Source: Apus apus (lineage: Eukaryota > Chordata > Aves > Apodiformes > Apodidae). Taken from it: 64,000 nucleotides of DNA. The translations under genes were made by a program, and so were the position numbers. The stretch is from NCBI RefSeq assembly GCF_020740795.1, contig NC_067291.1, positions 19,519,780 through 19,583,779 of the forward strand, written 5' to 3'. The notes under the pieces were generated by a model. That model saw nothing but the letters and a program-made list of their open reading frames with translations. It made no database searches and was not told where the DNA came from. Within the stretch, counting starts at the first letter, position 1. Every line of letters begins with the position of its first letter. Shown here piece after piece: positions 55,733 to 64,000 of this stretch.

Positions 55733-57984
55733 TATATTATCAAGTAACTTCTTGAAGCTTTTTTTGAACTCAAAAATGTAACCAGTCTTAGCCCTAAGTT
55801 ATTGCTGTATTGCACACACTTTTTCTGTGTATTTTTCCCCAACCATGCAACATCCTTAGCTGGCATTGCAGTGTGTTAACACCCTGTTTACAGGCTTTCT
55901 GTGGAATGTCCAAGAGAAGCCTGACTCCAGAGGTTTTGTCTGTGTGGACACAGGAATGTTGCTATCCATCCCGCAGGGGGAGGACCTGTGTGCCTGCATC
56001 TGTTCTTCACCAGGAGTGTTTGTACTAAATTACTTCTTCAGGTTTGGCCTCTGCCAGCAACTTGGCAACCTTCTTGCTTCTGCTGGTCAGCAGAGCAGGG
56101 AGAGGGCTCTCAGGACAATGTTTTGCCCTCTTAACAGCACTATAAAAAGTATGGCTCTGTGAAAGGATGTTTCTGACCTGGAAATGGCTGAAATTCCTTC
56201 CCATAAGGAATCCAAGTAATTCTAGACATGAGCTTCCACTTGGCTGACAGTATCAAGTATCAGAGGGATAGAGTGGCCCTCAGCCCATCAGCAGTAGGAA
56301 ATGACTCACTGACATGTCAAAGGCTTCCTCAGCTTGTCTGCACTTGAATGTGACTGTGGTGACAAGGCTGTGCAGTTTAATTTTAAATCTGTTCTCAGCT
56401 TTATATGTGAAGTACTACAGCAGTATTCTTTACTATTTGGTAAAAGAAATACACAGTATGTCTAGGTTTTGAGATGTGAATCCAATTTTACTTGTTTGCT
56501 CCGCAGCCAACAATCTGAACAATGCCAGCACAGTTACATGTAGCAGCACACCAGAAGTACTTTATTGCAACATGCAATAGACCTGGTTTGTTTAATCCAG
56601 CAGCAAGCAAGGGCCTTGATCACAAAAAACCAGCAGGAGGAAAGGATACAAAGGATAGCCACAGAAACTTCTCTAAAACATGCTGGGGACAAGCGACAAC
56701 AGCCACAACTACCCTTTGGAGAGGAAGCCCTAGAGCGGCTGCTGCAGAAGGTGAGTTGCCAGGAAGCAAAGGGAAGGCAGCAAATGGTCCTGCTGGGAGG
56801 CAGAGACATGAGCCCAGGGAAGCACCCTGAGCTTGAGCAGTGTCACCTGCACAGGAGGGAGAACCTGCCCACCCACTGCCTCACACACCACCTCCTCACA
56901 CACATTCTTTGACATGCCAAGATGTAATACTTTTGGCTCAGACTTTGTTTTTTTACCTGTGAATCTTGGGAAAGCTTTGCTGAATGGTCTGCACCCCTCT
57001 TTCACCAAGACAGCCAGAGTTCTCAAAAACCAATTATCCCTAGCACAGGCTGAAGCCAGTTAGATTCCAACATACAGTTTCTATCACAAATAAACTCTCC
57101 TCAAGCAGTGGCAGGAACTCATTGGAGGTTGATGTTAGTGTTCTGACCACACCCAGGACACTTCTCCAATTTCCCTTCCTGCTCTTAAAAGCAAACTTCA
57201 CTAGACATTCTCTTTTCTCTTGAATGATGACAAAGACTCACTGTGCAATGAACAATCCTGGATATAACTATTCTCCCAGTAAGTTGACAAAGTGGCTGAG
57301 TTAGAATATTAGTTTTATTGTTTTTAATCCACTAAACAGAGTTTGGGTTTCTGTGCTTTAAAACAAGTCTTTAAGAACTGATAAAATACTCAGCTGCACC
57401 ACAGGGTCTCTGCACTCCATGAGCCGAAAAAACTTGTCAGTAAGAGCAGCACCAACTTGTTACTGTACCATTAAAGGAGTTGTGGAGGGGACTTCACATC
57501 TCTTTCCATTTTATAACTAAGCTCTTAAACTCCTCCTCCCTGAAGATCAACTGAAAGCAGAAGGTGGACTCACATTGATTTATGAAGTTACTGTGGGGGA
57601 AAAAGAAAATTACACCAATTTAACAGTATTAGTCCCTTTTTACAAGTGCCATGGACCAATTCTTGCCATACAATTTGTGGCTAAATAAAAGGCTAATTGG
57701 CTGCTACTCTGACACAGAAATAGAAAATGCTACAGTTTCAGTCAGACTGACAGTACCTAAGCAGAGCACCAGTAGGTACAAGGAGAGGCTGCCTCAGAAT
57801 TCAGTTGACACAGTATCTGTGCCCAGGGAGCCTGGGTCCAGGTTTCCATGGAACTGAGAACACAGCAGTGGAAAGCCTGGAGACTACCCTGGACACATCT
57901 CACTGCCTGTCTTAAAACTTCCAGTTCAAGCAAGTGAGGTTAAAATACAACCATTGATTCAGCCAGCAGCATCCAGGGCCTGGC
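55733..57984. other. Intergenic region between convergent MAP2K1 and SNAPC5
   Basis: No conserved gene recognised. The only coding-like signal is the open frame at 56544-56912 on the plus strand (separate entry), followed by AATAAA at 57089-57094. The rest is unremarkable. Confidence 0.6.
56544..56912 (+). other. Unrecognised open reading frame with an internal consensus splice donor
   Basis: The frame is open from just after a TAG at 56541 to a stop at 56910-56912. The part before 56750 is glutamine/charged-rich and helix-like (IDLVCLIQQQARALITKNQQ, EERIQRIATETSLKHAGDK, EEALERLLQK). It ends exactly at CAGAAG|GTGAGT, a perfect donor at 56750/56751. I do not recognise the protein. It may be a lineage-specific exon, an unannotated alternative 3' exon of MAP2K1, a gene relic or chance. 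Confidence 0.3.
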
Positions 57985-57990
57985 TTTATT
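57985..57990 (-). terminator. SNAPC5: Probable SNAPC5 poly(A) signal
   Basis: TTTATT on the plus strand gives AATAAA on the minus strand, 367 bases past the SNAPC5 stop codon. It is the first canonical hexamer noticed in that 3' UTR. Confidence 0.6.
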
Positions 57991-58356
57991 TCTCAGCATC
58001 AGGAAAGAACAACAGACGAATTATTGCTTTTAGTGTACGTGTTAAATTGGTCTGAATCAATTAAGGACTTCTCCCATCCACATAGCAGGTTGTAGAAAGA
58101 TACATCAGGTTTTAAATGTGGAATGGATTATGCTACATATTTCTGCAGCCAATTCTCATTCTTTTAACATCTAAGTCAAGATGTGCCAACTGTGACGTTC
58201 CTGTGTTCAGGTGTAACTCCCTAGACTCCAAAAGTCTTGAACATCACATAGTTCATATCCATGTTCAGGACAAAGTGAAAAACAGTTGGTGAATTCGATA
58301 TGAGTGAAGAAGAAATTCCTGAGTCTGCACTCAAAACCATCTCTGACTTCTCTCTC

Positions 58357-58464
58357 TCAAGAATCTGATTCCTCCTCCTCTTCCTCCTCCTCTTCATGAT
58401 CTTGAAGACTTAGGTGTAATTCAGTTTGATTGATAGCAGCCTCGTTGTCCATCTGCCCAAGAGT
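58357..58464 (-). CDS. SNAPC5: SNAPC5 exon 3 (acidic tail)
   Basis: Acceptor TGTGACAG, stop TGA 58359-58357. It encodes MDNEAAINQTELHLSLQ and nine glutamates followed by SDS, the family's acidic C-terminus. The GAG/GAA run is a coding trinucleotide repeat. Confidence 0.95.
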   Translation of the reverse strand, partial: TLGQMDNEAAINQTELHLSLQDHEEEEEEEEESDS

Positions 58465-59979
58465 CTGTCACAATAAAAGAGTTTAACTTGCTAATTATCA
58501 AGACCAGCAGTGATATTGAACACTTCTCAAACCACTATTAAAACTGCCCAGTCACAGGGTCTTTTAGAAGTCTCAGTACTGAAGCTGCTCCTGCACGAGC
58601 CCATCAGTGACAGGCACCCATTCTCCAGAGAAGAGTTTGAACTAGTTCAGGCTGACCATATATTTAGTAAGAGGTTCAGAAGGTACCTGTACCTCCACCC
58701 TTGCAGTCAGCTGGCTAAATGTGCCTGTCACAGTTAAGTGGATTGGACACACTGCTAAATAAACAGTGAACTGAAGCTATGCCAACATAAAGCAGGAATT
58801 TCCAATCCCCCTGGAAACAACACGCTGCTTTCAGTGATGGGAAAAAGCAAAACCCTTCAAACATAAACTAACAACAAACCAGACATTTTACAGCTGCGCC
58901 TTTCAGTTAACGAGCAGCAGGTCACTAATAAGCACTCCAGATAAAAACCACCCATGGAAACATCTACAAGCACTTAAACCAAAGAGCTGTCTCTGTGGCT
59001 GACACAGACAGAGCCCATCACAGGGGACAGCCAGACCCTCACTTGTCACCAGACAAGGACGTCCCTTACTTTGTGAGTCTCCTCTGCAACAGCTGATGAA
59101 GAGACTGTCACATTCTCCTCCCTGGACCTGATCATGGACTGCAGAGCCAGCTCTTCCACCTGCAGACAGGGAACACAAGCCTTTGCAGTAATTACTTATT
59201 GGACTCCATCATAGAGGTATTAAATATTTTGAATAATCAACAGCAGTAACATCCAAGCTTTCCAAACCTGTCTCACCACTCCTCAGTGCACAGCAGGACG
59301 CTGATGACACCAGCACAGCCCCGTCTACGGGGACAAGAAGGGTTGTGTTTAGGATCCCAGGCTTGTTTGGGTGGGAGGGACCTTAAAGACCATCCAGTCC
59401 CACCCCTGCATGGGCAGGGACACCTCCCACCAGCCCAGGCTGCTCCAAGCCCCATCCAACCTGCCCTTCAACACTGCCAGGGATGGGGCAGCCACAGCTT
59501 CCCTGGGCAGCCTGGGCCAGGGTCTCACCACCCTCACAGCCCAGAATCTCTTCCTAGTGTCTAATTTACATCTACCTCTTCCAGTTCCAACAGATATTAC
59601 CCCTCAGTCTATCGCGACATGCCCTTTCTAACAAAGTCTCTCCCTCCGTTTTGTGAAACGGTTGCAGAGCCGGAATGACAAGGCGGGGAGGCCACCGGAA
59701 ACCCCCAAACCTCTCAGCGCCGCGCCCAGGAAGCACGAGAGCACGAAGCGCATTAAAACGCAAGAGAACGCGAGAAGTGGCGGGGCAGGCCCCGACCTCT
59801 GCCCACAGCCGCGCTCCCGCGCCCTCCGAGGCCCAGGCGGGCAGCGCAGCCCCCGCGCTCGGCGGCGGGTCCCGGGCGGTGCCGCTGACCTTGAGGCGGG
59901 TGAGCTGGTCGCTCAGCGCCGCCTTCAGCCGCAGCAGCGTCTCCTCCTCGCGGCGCAGCTCCTGCAGCCGGCTCAGCAT
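58357..59979 (-). CDS. SNAPC5: Small nuclear RNA-activating complex subunit 5 (SNAP19), complete, 3 exons
   Basis: SNAPC5 is the smallest subunit of SNAPc, the nuclear factor that binds the proximal sequence element of snRNA promoters for RNA polymerases II and III. Exons on the minus strand: 59979-59890 (30 codons from ATG), 59159-59070 (30 codons) and 58464-58357 (35 codons and TGA). All joins are phase 0, giving 95 aa (human 98). Residues 1-40 form a leucine-rich amphipathic helix (MLSRLQELRREEETLLRLKA, DQLTRLKVEELALQSMI) suited to coiled-coil contact with SNAPC4. The tail has nine consecutive glutamates then SDS, as in human. The promoter is a CpG island squeezed between this gene and the RPL4 3' end. 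Intron 1 contains a CR1 fragment. Confidence 0.96.
59070..59159 (-). CDS. SNAPC5: SNAPC5 exon 2
   Basis: Acceptor GTCTGCAG, donor GTAAGG, phase 0 to 0. It encodes VEELALQSMIRSREENVTVS and SSAVAEETHK. The first ten residues match human and the rest is variable. Confidence 0.94.
59360..59645 (-). mobile_element. CR1 LINE fragment in SNAPC5 intron 1
   Basis: The plus strand reads TGGGAGGGACCTTAAAGACC, then CCCCTGCATGGGCAGGGACA and GGGCAGCCTGGGCCAGGGTC, the antisense of a CR1 3' region. On the minus strand a relic of the CR1 protein end remains (RPWPRLPREAVAAPSLAVLK). About 285 bp, lacking the terminal octamers. Confidence 0.9.
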
Positions 59980-60140
59980 CCCGCGCGCGGCCCCCGCGCC
60001 GCACCGCCCCGCACCGCGCGGCCCCCGCACCGCCCCGCGCCGCCGGCGTCACGGCCCCGCCCTCCGCGCGTGCCCGGGGAGCGGCTGCCGCCGCGCGGCC
60101 GCGGCGCGTCACGGCGCGGGGGCCGGGCAGGACGGGAAAG
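59790..60140 (-). promoter_or_regulatory. SNAPC5: CpG-island promoter of SNAPC5
   Basis: A CpG-dense block over SNAPC5 exon 1 and its flank. It has GC boxes (GCCCCGCCC near 60054) and two copies of CGTCACGGC (60047-60055 and 60107-60115) containing a half CRE/ATF element on the gene strand (GTGACG). It starts about 110 bases beyond the RPL4 poly(A) signal. Confidence 0.75.
59890..59979 (-). CDS. SNAPC5: SNAPC5 exon 1
   Basis: ATG at 59979-59977 within the CpG island, donor GTCAGC. It encodes MLSRLQELRREEETLLRLKA then LSDQLTRLK, nearly identical to human. Confidence 0.96.
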
Positions 60141-60251
60141 CCCAGTTCTCGCTCTTCTTTGAACAGTTTCTCTTTTAAAACCCGCTCAGACAGGCCTATC
60201 AGAGCAAACCGCGCCTGAACACCACGACAGCATTTCTCTGTTCCAACAGAC

Positions 60252-60257
60252 TTTATT
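60252..60257 (-). terminator. RPL4: RPL4 poly(A) signal
   Basis: TTTATT on the plus strand is AATAAA on the minus strand, 58 bases past the RPL4 stop codon. This gives the very short 3' UTR usual for ribosomal-protein genes. Confidence 0.9.
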
Positions 60258-60315
60258 GGCTGAAAACCCACAGCGCAGGCTCGGGCTCTCCAGAGGATCA
60301 AGTTCTGCACCGGGT

Positions 60316-64000
<3,685 letters not shown>

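Overview
This is a stretch of a vertebrate nuclear genome, almost certainly a bird. It has large GT-AG introns, CpG-island promoters and fragments of CR1 LINEs (the dominant avian retroposon, recognisable by its (ATTCTATG)n 3' end and a decayed reverse-transcriptase C-terminus). No SINE families typical of mammals are visible. Five conserved genes lie in the order DIS3L (+), TIPIN (-), MAP2K1 (+), SNAPC5 (-), RPL4 (-). This is the same order and orientation as human 15q22.31. There is no sign of prokaryotic, viral or plasmid sequence.

Layout. 1-6849: the last nine coding exons of DIS3L, catalytic subunit of the cytoplasmic RNA exosome; the 5' part lies outside the window. 6850-8174: short convergent 3'-UTR space shared with TIPIN. 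8175-14588: seven TIPIN exons (minus strand), a replication-fork protection factor. 14990-15620: TIPIN CpG-island promoter with a perfect E2F-type palindrome and an NRF1-type site. 15620-21640: intergenic, with one CR1 fragment and small tandem duplications. 21640-22340: MAP2K1 CpG island and first exon. 22112-55732: all eleven coding exons of MAP2K1 (MEK1), spread over 33 kb with a 13.5-kb first intron. 55733-57984: intergenic, holding one unexplained open frame that ends in a consensus splice donor. 57985-59979: SNAPC5 in three coding exons. 60252-64000: RPL4 from exon 3 to the poly(A) signal, minus strand. RPL4 introns host four box C/D snoRNAs: three U18 (SNORD18) copies and one U16 (SNORD16).

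Exon joins were made by eye from GT/AG sites, phase agreement and remembered human proteins. All phases close without an internal stop, and predicted lengths are MEK1 395 aa, TIPIN 279-281 aa and SNAPC5 95 aa. The genes are unrelated housekeeping or signalling neighbours held in ancient synteny rather than one pathway. The shared themes are RNA metabolism (DIS3L decay, SNAPC5 snRNA transcription, RPL4 with snoRNAs guiding rRNA methylation) and proliferation (TIPIN, MAP2K1).

I found no new multi-gene system. The most notable local signals are: a retroposon fragment bracketed by a duplicated splice acceptor at MAP2K1 exon 3; a (GT)11 tract abutting the exon 7 acceptor; loss of the serine equivalent to MEK1 S298; tandem NAGNAG acceptors in two consecutive TIPIN introns; and a diverged third U18 copy.
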